NCBI RefSeq assembly: GCF_000717715.1
Contig: NZ_JOAI01000027.1
Coordinates: forward strand, 45,422 to 109,421
Length of the DNA stretch: 64,000 nucleotides
Direction of reading: 5' to 3'
From: Streptomyces sp. NRRL B-24484
GTDB lineage: Bacteria; Actinomycetota; Actinomycetes; Streptomycetales; Streptomycetaceae
Shown: positions 36,086-44,111 of the stretch, in pieces
Position numbering within the stretch: the first letter of the stretch is position 1
How the letters are laid out: every line of letters begins with the position of its first letter
The notes under the pieces: model-generated
Databases searched by the model: none
What the model saw: the letters and a program-made list of their open reading frames with translations, nothing else
What the model was told of the DNA's origin: nothing
Made by a program: the position numbers and the translations under genes

Positions 36086-36931
36086 TCAGACGGCGGCGGC
36101 AGCGGCCGGGCCGCGGGCGAGCAGGAGGACGACGTCGAGGCCGGCGACGGCGATGGTGGCGAGGAAGGGGATCCGGCCGGGGGCGACCGGAGCCAGCAGG
36201 GCCGTCGCCACGGCGACGGCCAGAGCGGCGGCCTCCGCCGGAGGGACGGGCTGCCCGGGGCCGAGGACCAGGACGGCCGTGGCGGCGGAGGTCGCTGCGG
36301 CGGCCACCGCGGCGGACGGGCGGCGGCCCAGACGCTGGGGCAGGCCGAGGACGCCCGCGGCACGGTCCGCCTGGATGTCCGGGAGGACGTTGGCGAAGTG
36401 GGCGCCGCAGCCGAGCAGCCCGGCCGCGGTCGTCACCCACCAGGGTGGGACGGTGGCGGTGGCGAAGGCCGGCAGCGCGCCGAAGGCCACGGCGTACGGC
36501 AGCCAGGACGCGGCAGTCCGCTTCAGCCGGAGGTTGTAGGCCCAGCCGGCGGCGACGCCGGTGAGGTGGGCGGCCCCGGCCCGGGTGCCGCAGGCGAGCG
36601 AGAGCGGGACGGTGGCGGCGAGCGCGGCGGCGGCCGCCTTACCGACCGTTCCGGGGGCGAGGGCACCGCGGGCGAGCGGCTTGTCGGCGCGTCCAGCGGC
36701 GGCGTCCCGGGCGGAGTCGATGCAGTCGTTGGACCAGCCGATGGACAGCTGGCCTGCGGCAACCGCGGCCGTGGTGAGCAGGACGGCACACTTGCCGCGG
36801 CCCGCGGCGGCTGCGAGCCCCGCGGCGAAGGCGGTGACGGCGGCGGCCGGCGCGGGGTGACACGCCGCCAGCAACAGGGCCGGCCGGCGGATCCACCGCA
36901 CGGCCGCCGCCGCGTCCATCCCACTGGACAT
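36086..36931 (-). CDS. UbiA-family prenyltransferase
   Basis: A 281-aa membrane enzyme with about eight Ala/Leu-rich helices. The first Asp-rich motif is GWSNDCIDSARD (N68, D69, D72, D76) with GRADKPLARG after it; the second is NVLPDIQADRAAG. These bind the prenyl diphosphate through Mg. UbiA enzymes prenylate aromatic or other acceptors. It is divergent from a type III polyketide synthase operon across a 574-base gap, which suggests it may prenylate the aromatic product made there, or supply a lipid quinone. ATG 36931 or 36919 are both possible starts. Confidence 0.85.
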   Translation of the reverse strand: MSSGMDAAAAVRWIRRPALLLAACHPAPAAAVTAFAAGLAAAAGRGKCAVLLTTAAVAAGQLSIGWSNDCIDSARDAAAGRADKPLARGALAPGTVGKAAAAALAATVPLSLACGTRAGAAHLTGVAAGWAYNLRLKRTAASWLPYAVAFGALPAFATATVPPWWVTTAAGLLGCGAHFANVLPDIQADRAAGVLGLPQRLGRRPSAAVAAAATSAATAVLVLGPGQPVPPAEAAALAVAVATALLAPVAPGRIPFLATIAVAGLDVVLLLARGPAAAAAV

Positions 36932-37505
36932 GGCGTCAGGTTAGGTCGCGGCCGGGCGATCGTCCCGTAACGGCGCGCGGCTGCAGGGCATCCCGGGCGG
37001 TGAGCCGGGGTCAGGGCGGTGAGCCGGGGTCAGGGCGGGGTCAGGGCGGCAGTCGTCCATGGGGGTGCGGGTGCGTGATCGCGTATCCGGTGGGAGGCGG
37101 CATCGCTGAACTGACAGGCCCTCCCTCCGGTTACAAACCATCACGGCAGTGACGGGCCCATGCGTGGTGCGACAGGGCGTCACACCTGCAACAACCACGC
37201 ACGACGGTGACGCCTCGGCCGGGGACGCACGGGCGATCACCTCTGCGCAGCGGCTCGCTGCACGGACAGCCCCTCACGTCGGTTACACCCCATCACCTGC
37301 GCTGGAGACCAGCACTACTGCGCCGCCTCTTCCCAAAGTGACACCCCAACACCCTCGCACCACACCCCAACCCGCCACCCCCTCACAACCGTGACACGCC
37401 CTCACCTCCGCGACAGCGACCCCACGCGACCCCCAACAACAGACATGGCACGCCCGGGCATCCCTCATTCGCCACATTCGTCCGAGTTGTACCTATGCTG
37501 AGCCG
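36932..37505. promoter_or_regulatory. Divergent promoter region, repeat-rich, less GC-rich right half
   Basis: No credible gene in 574 bases. The left part holds a GGGCGG tandem repeat (listed separately). Further on, two related blocks read GGTTACAAACCATCAC (37129-37144) and GGTTACACCCCATCAC (37281-37296), each preceded by GACAG(G/C)CCCTC, an imperfect direct repeat about 150 bases apart. Many GTGAC/GTCAC elements surround them. A TATGCT hexamer at 37494-37499 sits 6 bases before the ATG of the synthase, which would give a leaderless mRNA if it is the -10 box. These are candidate operator sites, not proven. Confidence 0.5.
36995..37049. repeat. Tandem repeat, 19-bp unit
   Basis: Two perfect copies of GGGCGGTGAGCCGGGGTCA (36995-37013, 37014-37032) followed by a partial copy lacking TGAGCC, located just upstream of the UbiA gene. 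Confidence 0.85.
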
Positions 37506-38570
37506 ATGACCCGAATTGTGGCGGTGAGCGGGGTGCTGCCGGTCCATCGGTACCGGCAGGAGGAGATCACCGAGGCGTTGGCCGAGCTCTGCCTGCCACC
37601 GGACGCCGACCGGGCGGTGCTGGACAGGCTGCACGCCGGAGCCGGGGTGGCGGCCCGTCATCTGGCGCTGCCACTGGAGCGGTACGCGGGGATCGAGGGT
37701 TTCGGACAGGCCAACGACGCGTTCATCGCCGCAGCCCTGGAGCTCGGCGAGCGGGCCGCACGGACGGCACTGGCCGAGTCGGGGCTCGCCGCCGAGGAGA
37801 TCGAGCTGGTGGTGTCGACCTCGGTCACCGGGATCGCGGCGCCGTCGCTGGAAGCCCGGCTGGCGGGCCCGCTCGGCCTGCGGCAGGACGTCCGCCGCCT
37901 CCCGGTCTTCGGGCTGGGGTGCGCGGCGGGCGCGGCCGGCCTGGCCCGGCTGCACGACTACCTGGCGGGCCGTCCCGGCCATGCCGCACTGCTGCTCTCC
38001 ACCGAGCTGTGCTCGCTGACGCTGCAGCGCTCGGACGCCTCCACCGCCAACCTGGTGGCCTCGGCCCTGTTCGGGGACGGCGCGGGTGCGCTGTTGGCGG
38101 TCGGTCCGGAGCACCCGCGCTTCCACGACTCCCCCGGCCCGCGGGTGGTGGCGACCCGCAGCCGTCTCTACCCGGGCACCGGGCACCTGCTGGGCTGGGA
38201 CATCGGCGACCGCGGGTTCCGGATCGTGCTGGGCGGGGCGCTGCCGGAGCTGGCCGGTCTGCACGTCGCCGAGGAGGTCTCGGCCTTCCTCGCCGAGCAC
38301 GACCTGAAGCCCGACGAGGTGGCCGCGTGGATCTGCCACCCGGGCGGGCCGAAGGTGCTGGACGCGCTCGGGGAGTCGCTCGGCCTGCCGGAGTCCGCGC
38401 TGGCGCCGAGCCGCCGCTCGTTGGCCCGGGTGGGCAACCTGTCCTCCGCCTCGGTGCTGCACATCCTCCGTGACGTCCAGACGGACGGCCCGCCGCCGCC
38501 CGGCTCGGCCGGACTGGTGCTCGCGCTCGGGCCCGGCTTCTCCTCCGAACTCGTCCTGCTCCGCTGGTGA
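37506..38570 (+). CDS. Type III polyketide synthase (chalcone/alkylresorcinol synthase family), SrsA-like
   Basis: A 354-aa homodimeric-type ketosynthase that would extend an acyl-CoA starter with malonyl units. The Cys-His-Asn triad is visible: C139 in VFGLGCAAGAAGLAR, H278 in WICHPGGPKVLDA, N311 in VGNLSSASVLH. Length is normal. The order type III PKS, isoprenylcysteine-methyltransferase-like protein, flavoprotein is that of the srsABC operon of Streptomyces griseus, which makes methylated alkylresorcinol and quinone phenolic lipids. ATG 37506 has no clear ribosome site, and a TATGCT box 6 bases upstream suggests a leaderless start. Starter and product cannot be read from sequence. Confidence 0.88.
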   Translation: MTRIVAVSGVLPVHRYRQEEITEALAELCLPPDADRAVLDRLHAGAGVAARHLALPLERYAGIEGFGQANDAFIAAALELGERAARTALAESGLAAEEIELVVSTSVTGIAAPSLEARLAGPLGLRQDVRRLPVFGLGCAAGAAGLARLHDYLAGRPGHAALLLSTELCSLTLQRSDASTANLVASALFGDGAGALLAVGPEHPRFHDSPGPRVVATRSRLYPGTGHLLGWDIGDRGFRIVLGGALPELAGLHVAEEVSAFLAEHDLKPDEVAAWICHPGGPKVLDALGESLGLPESALAPSRRSLARVGNLSSASVLHILRDVQTDGPPPPGSAGLVLALGPGFSSELVLLRW

Positions 38571-38580
38571 TCGAGGCCCG

Positions 38581-39105
38581 ATGTCCTGGTACTCCCTGCT
38601 CGTCCTGCTGGTCGCCGCCGAGCGGCTGGTCGAACTCGTCGTGGCGCGCCGCAACGCCACCTGGAGCATCGCCCGCGGCGGCACCGAGCACGGCCGCGGC
38701 CACTACCCGCCGATGGTGCTGCTGCACAAGGCGCTCCTGGTCGGCTGTCTGATCGAACCGGCGGTGCTGGCACGGCCGTTCGTGCCCGCGCTGGGCGTGC
38801 CGATGCTGCTGCTGGTGATCGCCGCGCAGGCGCTGCGCTGGTGGTGCATCGCCTCGCTCGGGCCGCGCTGGAACACCCGGGTGATCGTGGTGCCGGGCCT
38901 GCCGCTGGTCACCCGCGGCCCGTACCGGTGGCTGCGGCACCCGAACTACCTGGCGGTGGTGGTGGAGGGGGCGGCGCTGCCGCTGGTGCACTCGGCATGG
39001 CTGACGGCCGGGGCCTTCACGGTGCTGAACCTGTGGCTGCTGGGCGTCCGGATCCGGTGCGAGGAGGCGGCGCTCGGCGGGGCGGTGCCGGCGGTCGCCC
39101 GGTGA
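38581..39105 (+). CDS. Isoprenylcysteine carboxyl methyltransferase-family membrane protein, SrsB-like
   Basis: A 174-aa membrane methyltransferase with about four helices. The SAM-binding signature RGPYRWLRHPNYLAVVVEGAALPL is clear near residue 115, preceded by LGPRWNTRVIVVPGLPLVTRGPY. In srsABC the equivalent protein O-methylates the alkylresorcinol. ATG 38581 lies 10 bases after the synthase stop, and the next gene overlaps its end (GTGA), so the three genes form one operon. Confidence 0.87.
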   Translation: MSWYSLLVLLVAAERLVELVVARRNATWSIARGGTEHGRGHYPPMVLLHKALLVGCLIEPAVLARPFVPALGVPMLLLVIAAQALRWWCIASLGPRWNTRVIVVPGLPLVTRGPYRWLRHPNYLAVVVEGAALPLVHSAWLTAGAFTVLNLWLLGVRIRCEEAALGGAVPAVAR

Positions 39106-40127
39106 TCGACCTGCTGGTGGTGGGCGGCGGCCCGGCCGGGCTGGCCACCGCCGTGCACGGGGCGCTCGCCGGCCTGGAGGTGGTGGTGGCCGAGCCGCGC
39201 CCGACGCCGGTGGACAAGGCCTGCGGGGAGGGGCTGATGCCGGCCGCCGTCCGGGCGCTGGCCGGGCTCGGCGTGGCGCCGGAGGGCCGCGCCTTCGAAG
39301 GCATCCGCTATCTGGAGGCGGCCGGAGGCCGGGCCGCCGAGGCGCGGTTCCGCTCGGGGCACGGGCTCGGGGTGCGCCGCACGGTGCTGCACGCGGCGCT
39401 GGCGGCGCGCGCCGCGGAACTCGGCGTACGGGTGCTGCCCCTGCGGGTCGGCGCGGTCGACGTGGGGCCGCACGCGGTGCGGGCGGCCGGGCTGACGGCC
39501 CGCCACCTGGTCGCGGCGGACGGGCTGCACTCCCCCGTCCGGCGCGCCCTCGGCCTGCACCGGCCGCCGCCACCGGGCCGGACCGTCCGGTACGGGCTGC
39601 GCCGGCACTACCCGGTGGCGCCGTGGTGCCGCTCGGTGGAGGTGCACTGGTCCGAGCGGGCGGAGGCGTACGTCACGCCGCTCGGCCCCGCGTTGGTGGG
39701 TGTGGCACTGCTCACCTGCGACCGGGCACCGTTCGACGAACAGTTGGCGCGCTTCCCGCTGCTGGCCGCCCGGCTGCCGGTCGGGGCGGGCACGGCGGTG
39801 CGCGGCGCGGGTCCGCTGCACCAGCAGGTCAGGGCCCGGGTCGCCGGGCGGGCGCTGCTGGTGGGCGATGCGGCCGGCTACCTGGACGCGCTCACCGGGG
39901 AGGGCCTGTCGGTGGCCCTGGCCTGCGCGGGCGAGCTGGTGCGCTGCGTGCTGACGGGCCGGCCGGAGGCGTACGAGCGGGCCTGGCGGCGCGCCTCGCG
40001 CAGCTACCGGCTGCTGACCGGTGCGCTGCTGTGGGCGCGGCAGCGCCCGGTGCTGGCTCCGCGGATCGTGCCGCTCGCGGCCCGCCTGCCACGGGTCTTC
40101 GAGGCCGGGGTGAACCTCCTGGCGTGA
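39102..40127 (+). CDS. FAD-dependent oxidoreductase (hydroxylase/geranylgeranyl-reductase-like), SrsC-like
   Basis: A 341-aa flavoprotein. The FAD Rossmann loop VVGGGPAGLA lies at the N-terminus and the second FAD motif GDAAGYLDALTGEGLSVAL near residue 255. The DKACGEGLMPAAV block is shared by geranylgeranyl reductases and aromatic hydroxylases. In the srsABC model the third protein is a monooxygenase that hydroxylates the alkylresorcinol ring to a quinol. GTG 39102 overlaps the methyltransferase stop. A prenyl-reductase role is the main alternative, of interest given the UbiA gene nearby. Confidence 0.85.
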   Translation: MIDLLVVGGGPAGLATAVHGALAGLEVVVAEPRPTPVDKACGEGLMPAAVRALAGLGVAPEGRAFEGIRYLEAAGGRAAEARFRSGHGLGVRRTVLHAALAARAAELGVRVLPLRVGAVDVGPHAVRAAGLTARHLVAADGLHSPVRRALGLHRPPPPGRTVRYGLRRHYPVAPWCRSVEVHWSERAEAYVTPLGPALVGVALLTCDRAPFDEQLARFPLLAARLPVGAGTAVRGAGPLHQQVRARVAGRALLVGDAAGYLDALTGEGLSVALACAGELVRCVLTGRPEAYERAWRRASRSYRLLTGALLWARQRPVLAPRIVPLAARLPRVFEAGVNLLA

Positions 40128-40613
40128 GCCCTGCCGGCGCGAGCCCTGCTGCTGGGCGTCCGGCGCGCCGCCCGGTACGGCGGCTGGTCGCCCGGGAGGC
40201 GGGTGGTCCGCACCGCCCCCGGGCGCCCCTCAAGGGGACGGCATCCGGCGGTCCCCGGGCCAGGCGCAGGGAGCGGAGCACGGGAGCGCGGGCCCGGCAC
40301 AGCGGGGGCGCGGAACGGGGTGAGGCGCCGTCAGGCCCGCCCCCAGCCCCACTCCGATACCACCCAATTACCAGGCAACTCACATCAATTCGGACATAAA
40401 CCCCCTGTGCCCGAGATCACAGGAACCGTCCCGGCACACCGCCTCACCTGGGACTTTGGGCGTGTACACGCGATCGGGACACCGTGCGGCCGGTGCAGCG
40501 GGCTTGCGCCGCCGACGGGCCGTCGCGCAGGCTCTGGCGCTGAGCGGTCCGCCTCTCCGGTCTCGGGAGGGCGGGCCACATCCGCAGGGGGGTACGAAAG
40601 GTTCCCCCACCCC
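40128..40613. other. Intergenic leader region of the GH16 gene
   Basis: About 490 bases with no gene. The part near 40360-40430 is relatively AT-rich (AATTACCAGGCAACTCACATCAATTCG region) and probably contains the promoter. A perfect 12-bp palindrome follows at 40460-40471. About 140 bases of structured GC-rich leader separate it from the GH16 start. I looked for a ydaO-type (c-di-AMP) riboswitch, common before wall hydrolase genes in streptomycetes, and did not see its conserved core. Confidence 0.5.
40460..40471. promoter_or_regulatory. Perfect 12-bp palindrome, possible operator
   Basis: GCGTGTACACGC reads the same on both strands, in the leader of the secreted GH16 gene, about 145 bases before its start. 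Size and symmetry fit a dimeric regulator site. Confidence 0.35.
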
Positions 40614-41954
40614 ATGCCCAGAAACTCGAAGCACCGCCGCACCGTGCGACTCACCGCCCGCCGGGCCGCCGCCCTCGGACTCGCCGTCGCCGCCGTCGGA
40701 ACCGGCGCCGCAGCCTGGGCCGCCCCGGGCGGCTCGTCCGACCCCGTCGTCGTCGACTCGCTGGCGTTCACCCCCGCTGCACCCACCGCCGGTGCCGCGG
40801 TGACCGCCACCGCCAAGGTGCACGCCACCCAGCAGACGGCCGTCCAGGCGCTGACCGTCGCGGTCCGTTCCTCGAGCGGCGCCAACTACGACTTCGCCGG
40901 CGCGATCCCGACCACGCTGACCTCGACGCAGCAGACCTTCGTACCCAAGAGCCGGACCTTCCCGGCCGGCTCCTACACGATGTTCGTCGCCTACAAGGCG
41001 AACAACGTCTGGCACAACCTGACGCCGAAGAAGGCGTTCACCTCCGACGGCAGCACGGTGACGCCGACGACGCCGTCCGCGCCGGCCACCTCGGCCTCGC
41101 CGACCCCGACGGCCGCCCCGAGCACCTCCGCCCCGGCGAGCACCGCGCCGGTCGCCCCCAGCACCTCGGCCCCGGCGAGCACCGCGCCGACCGCGAGCGC
41201 CACCCCGAGCACCGCCGCGCCGAGCACCGCAGCCCCGAGCGCCTCGGCGTCCGCGACCACCGCCCCGAGCAGCGGCGGTCCGCTCGGCATCGCCGGCAGC
41301 TGGCGCCAGGTCTTCGCCGACGACTTCAACGGCACCTCGGTCGACTCCGGCAAGTGGACGGCGAACTGGCTCGGCTGCGCGACCTGCACCACCCCGCCGG
41401 TGAACTCCTACGAGAAGGCCGCCTACGCGCCCTCGCAGGCGACCGTCAGCGGCGGCAACCTGCACCTGACGGCCACGGCGAAGGCCGCGACGGCGAACGG
41501 CAAGTCCTTCCCGTACACCTCGGGCATGGTGCAGAGCAACGGCAAGGCGCAGTTCACCTTCGGCGCCTTCGAGGCCCGGATCTACCTGCCCGGCAGCGGC
41601 GGCAAGATCTCCAACTGGCCGGCCTTCTGGACCGACGGCCAGAGCTGGCCGACCGACGGCGAGATGGACGTGATGGAGGGCCTGGGCGGCCAGGCCTGCT
41701 ACCACTACCACTCGCCCTCCGGCGGCCCCGGCAGCTGCGCGCCCGGCGACTACACCGGCTGGCACACCTACGGCGCCGAGTGGGCGCCCGGTTCCGTCAC
41801 CTACTACTACGACGGCAAGAAGGTCGGCCAGATCACCACGGGCATCACCAGCAGCCCGCACTACCTGATCCTCAACAACGGCGTTTACACGACCGACACC
41901 GTGACCGCCGACACCGACATGCAGGTGGACTACGTCAAGGTCTGGCAGCACTGA
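40614..41954 (+). CDS. Secreted glycoside hydrolase family 16 beta-glucanase-like enzyme
   Basis: A 446-aa exported enzyme. A basic N-terminus with paired arginines and the hydrophobic run AAALGLAVAAVGTGAAAWA form the signal peptide. Residues about 40-140 are an uncharacterised beta-rich domain, followed by a roughly 85-residue Ser/Thr/Pro/Ala linker. Residues about 225-446 are GH16 with the catalytic motif ExDxxE (E350, D352, E355 in GEMDVMEGLG) and flanking WPAFWTDGQSWPTDG. Family members cut beta-1,3 or beta-1,3-1,4-glucans. ATG 40614 has GAAAGG 12 bases upstream. It probably stands alone. Confidence 0.88.
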   Translation: MPRNSKHRRTVRLTARRAAALGLAVAAVGTGAAAWAAPGGSSDPVVVDSLAFTPAAPTAGAAVTATAKVHATQQTAVQALTVAVRSSSGANYDFAGAIPTTLTSTQQTFVPKSRTFPAGSYTMFVAYKANNVWHNLTPKKAFTSDGSTVTPTTPSAPATSASPTPTAAPSTSAPASTAPVAPSTSAPASTAPTASATPSTAAPSTAAPSASASATTAPSSGGPLGIAGSWRQVFADDFNGTSVDSGKWTANWLGCATCTTPPVNSYEKAAYAPSQATVSGGNLHLTATAKAATANGKSFPYTSGMVQSNGKAQFTFGAFEARIYLPGSGGKISNWPAFWTDGQSWPTDGEMDVMEGLGGQACYHYHSPSGGPGSCAPGDYTGWHTYGAEWAPGSVTYYYDGKKVGQITTGITSSPHYLILNNGVYTTDTVTADTDMQVDYVKVWQH

Positions 41955-42100
41955 CCCGCTGACGCACCCCGCCAGGGCCCGTACGGACGCCCCGGCCCCC
42001 GCCCCCGCGGCGGGGCCGGAGGCCTCCCGTGCGGGCCCTGCGGCGCCCCCGGGGCGGCGGGAGAATGCCGGGAGGGGGCCGCCCGGCCGGGGAGTACGCC

Positions 42101-42670
42101 ATGGCGCAGCACCACGAGACCTGCCCGCGCTGCGGGCACTCCACCGACTGGCGGGCCGGGCTCACCGAGGAGGAGCTGCGCGGCATCGACCGGCGGCGGC
42201 GCCGGGGTCTGGGCGTGCTGGTGGTGTGCTGTGCGGCACTGCTTCCGTGGATCGGCTTCCTGGCGGCGACGCTGCCGGTGCACTTCGAGGCACGGCAGTG
42301 GCGGCTGGCCTGGGTCGGCTTCGACCTCGGGCTGCTGGCGGCGCTGGCGGCGACCGCCTGGTTCGGCTGGCGGCGGCGCCGGCTGCTGGTGCCGTGGGCG
42401 CTGGCGGCGGCCGTCCTGCTGATCTGCGACGCCTGGTTCGACGTGATGCTCTCCTGGGGGACGGACGACGTCTGGGTGAGCGTCGGCGCGGCCCTGCTGG
42501 TGGAGCTGCCGCTGGCGACGGCGCTGCTGCTGCGGGTGCGCAGGATCCTGCAGGTCATGCTGCGGCACTACTGGTACCTGGCCGACCTGCCCGGTGAGCC
42601 GCCTCCGCTGTACCGGGCACCGCTGCTCACCGAGGGCGTGCCGGACCGGCCGCGGCAGCGGCCGGCCTGA
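42101..42670 (+). CDS. Small multi-pass membrane protein of unknown function
   Basis: A 189-aa protein. The N-terminus has a CPRCGHS zinc-ribbon-like pair, followed by about four hydrophobic helices (LGVLVVCCAALLPWIGFLAA, LGLLAALAATAWFGW, WALAAAVLLICDAWFDVMLSW, VGAALLVELPLATALLL). ATG 42101 has GGGGAG upstream. Streptomycetes carry similar proteins of unknown role. Confidence 0.78.
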   Translation: MAQHHETCPRCGHSTDWRAGLTEEELRGIDRRRRRGLGVLVVCCAALLPWIGFLAATLPVHFEARQWRLAWVGFDLGLLAALAATAWFGWRRRRLLVPWALAAAVLLICDAWFDVMLSWGTDDVWVSVGAALLVELPLATALLLRVRRILQVMLRHYWYLADLPGEPPPLYRAPLLTEGVPDRPRQRPA

Positions 42671-42782
42671 GGGCACCGTCCGGGCGCGGACCGGGCCGGT
42701 CCGCGCGCTGCGCTCTGGGCCGGTCGGGCGATCCGGAGGTGCGGGCGGGCCGCTCGGGTGCGCGCCGGGTGACACTGGGGGT

Positions 42783-43028
42783 ATGGCAGCGTCACCGGAG
42801 CAGAGCGGCGGGGACATCTTCACCCCGCCCGTCGTGGTGCACCCGCCCACCCACGGCGCCCGCCCCTACCGCCGGGTCGAGATCTACGGCCGGCCGGTCG
42901 GCCGTGCGTACGGCGAGGAGGACGTGGCGGAGTACATCCGCCACGCGGGGGTGTCCGAGCCGGACCTGGACGACCCGGACCTGGTGGGCTGGCGCGGCGG
43001 CGACCGGACCGTCTGGTCCGCGGGCTGA
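42783..43028 (+). CDS. Small conserved hypothetical protein
   Basis: An 81-aa soluble protein with a charged central motif YRRVEIYGRPVGRAYGEEDVAEYIRHAGV and a C-terminal VGWRGGDRTVW. I recognise it as a type seen in streptomycete genomes but know no function. ATG 42783 is the first Met; the ribosome site is only GGGGG directly before it. Confidence 0.65.
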   Translation: MAASPEQSGGDIFTPPVVVHPPTHGARPYRRVEIYGRPVGRAYGEEDVAEYIRHAGVSEPDLDDPDLVGWRGGDRTVWSAG

Positions 43029-43105
43029 CGCGGGCCGCGCACGGCCGGGCGCTGCGCCCGCATGCGTGCGGCCACCCGGGCGGAGGCGGCCATCCAGGGC
43101 AATCG

Positions 43106-43145
43106 GGCCACTCCAACCGCCGAGGGGCGGGCCGCTGGAGTGGCC
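43106..43145 (+). terminator. Hairpin between small gene and lipoprotein gene
   Basis: A 10-bp perfect stem (GGCCACTCCA at 43106-43115 with 43136-43145) encloses a second small CCGCC/GGCGG stem. It is 80 bases after the small gene's stop and upstream of the lipoprotein promoter. Confidence 0.55.
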
Positions 43146-43206
43146 GGGCGGGCGGCGCGGGGCGGTAGTGGTAGCAGACCGCTCACGTCGGGTGAAGGAG
43201 TCCGTG

Positions 43207-43740
43207 ATGCCCAAGGTCCGTCCGGCTGCCGTCCTCGTTGCCGCCCTGCTCGCCGCCGTCTGCCTCGGCTGCGCCCCGGGCGACCCGAATCCGGCCCCGC
43301 TGCCGGGCCGCCCCGCGCAGCAGGAGCCGTCTACGGAGTCCCCCGCCCCGAGCGCCGCGCCCGAGCCGACCGCGGCGCCGGCCCCGGGCACTCAGGTCTC
43401 GCTGGCCGACGGCGCCGGGTTCGGGCCGATCCTGGTGGACGCCAGGGGCCGCACCCTCTACCTCTACGACGGGGACACCTCCACGCAGTCGACCTGCTAC
43501 GGCGCGTGCGCGGCGCAGTGGCCGCCGCTGACCACCACCGGCTTCCCGGTCGCGGGCGCCGGCGTGGACGACGGACTGCTGGGGGTGGGGAAGCGGACCG
43601 ACGGGGTCGGCCAGGTCCTCTACAAGGGGCACCCGCTGTACTACTTCGCCCAGGACACCGTGCCCGGCGAGGCCGGCGGCCAACAGCTCGACCAGTGGTA
43701 CGTGGTGGACGCGCTCGGCGACAAGGTGTCGGCCGGCTGA
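43207..43740 (+). CDS. Putative secreted lipoprotein, COG4315-like repeat family
   Basis: A 177-aa exported protein. A short signal peptide ends in CLGC, a lipobox with an unusual -3 residue, followed by a Pro/Ala/Glu linker. The domain FGPILVDARGRTLYLYDGDTSTQSTCYGACAAQWPPLTT and VLYKGHPLYYFAQDTVPGEAGGQQLDQWYVV match the two-repeat secreted family (COG4315) common in actinobacteria. The two domain cysteines probably form a disulfide. ATG 43207 has GAAGGAG 6 bases upstream. Function unknown, sometimes linked to redox stress. Confidence 0.83.
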   Translation: MPKVRPAAVLVAALLAAVCLGCAPGDPNPAPLPGRPAQQEPSTESPAPSAAPEPTAAPAPGTQVSLADGAGFGPILVDARGRTLYLYDGDTSTQSTCYGACAAQWPPLTTTGFPVAGAGVDDGLLGVGKRTDGVGQVLYKGHPLYYFAQDTVPGEAGGQQLDQWYVVDALGDKVSAG

Positions 43741-44111
43741 ACCCTGCACGGGGCCCGGACCGGCAGCGCCCGAACGGAGCTGAATGGTGGTCTGCACCAT
43801 TTTCAGGCCCTGCATAGTCTTGCACAACGGGCCCCGGGAATCTCCACCGGTCCGCCTCATCATTATGCACTGCGGCGGGTGGCGATACCCCGCCACTCAA
43901 TTCCTCAAGAGAAGCTCAAATTTACAAACCTTTGCCCTACCTGCACATACGTCAACTTTCGTGCGCCCCAAGGGTTTTGACGAATAATCATGATCATCTC
44001 CGTTCGAGCCAGATAACTATTCGGAATCATGGGGTTCTGTTCGACAAATCTCTGCGCCTAGCCTTGGGCAACTCTCAACCCCTGCCATTCATCGAGAGGT
44101 CAATCCCACCC
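43741..44111. promoter_or_regulatory. AT-rich intergenic region before the permease gene
   Basis: About 370 bases with no gene and unusually low GC for this window from about 43860 to 44050. TTGACG at 43977-43982 is a possible -35 box, but no good -10 is at standard spacing. The long leader suggests regulated expression of the permease. Confidence 0.45.

Noticed and set aside
37149..37477. Small frames on both strands in the UbiA-PKS gap (81 and 64 codons)
   Set aside because: No ribosome sites, repetitive composition, and the region looks regulatory.
40128..40613. ydaO/c-di-AMP riboswitch before the GH16 gene
   Set aside because: Conserved core elements expected for this riboswitch were not seen.
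43784..43987. 67-codon plus-strand frame in the AT-rich gap before the permease
   Set aside because: No ribosome site and no resemblance to a protein family; the AT-rich bias fits a promoter region.
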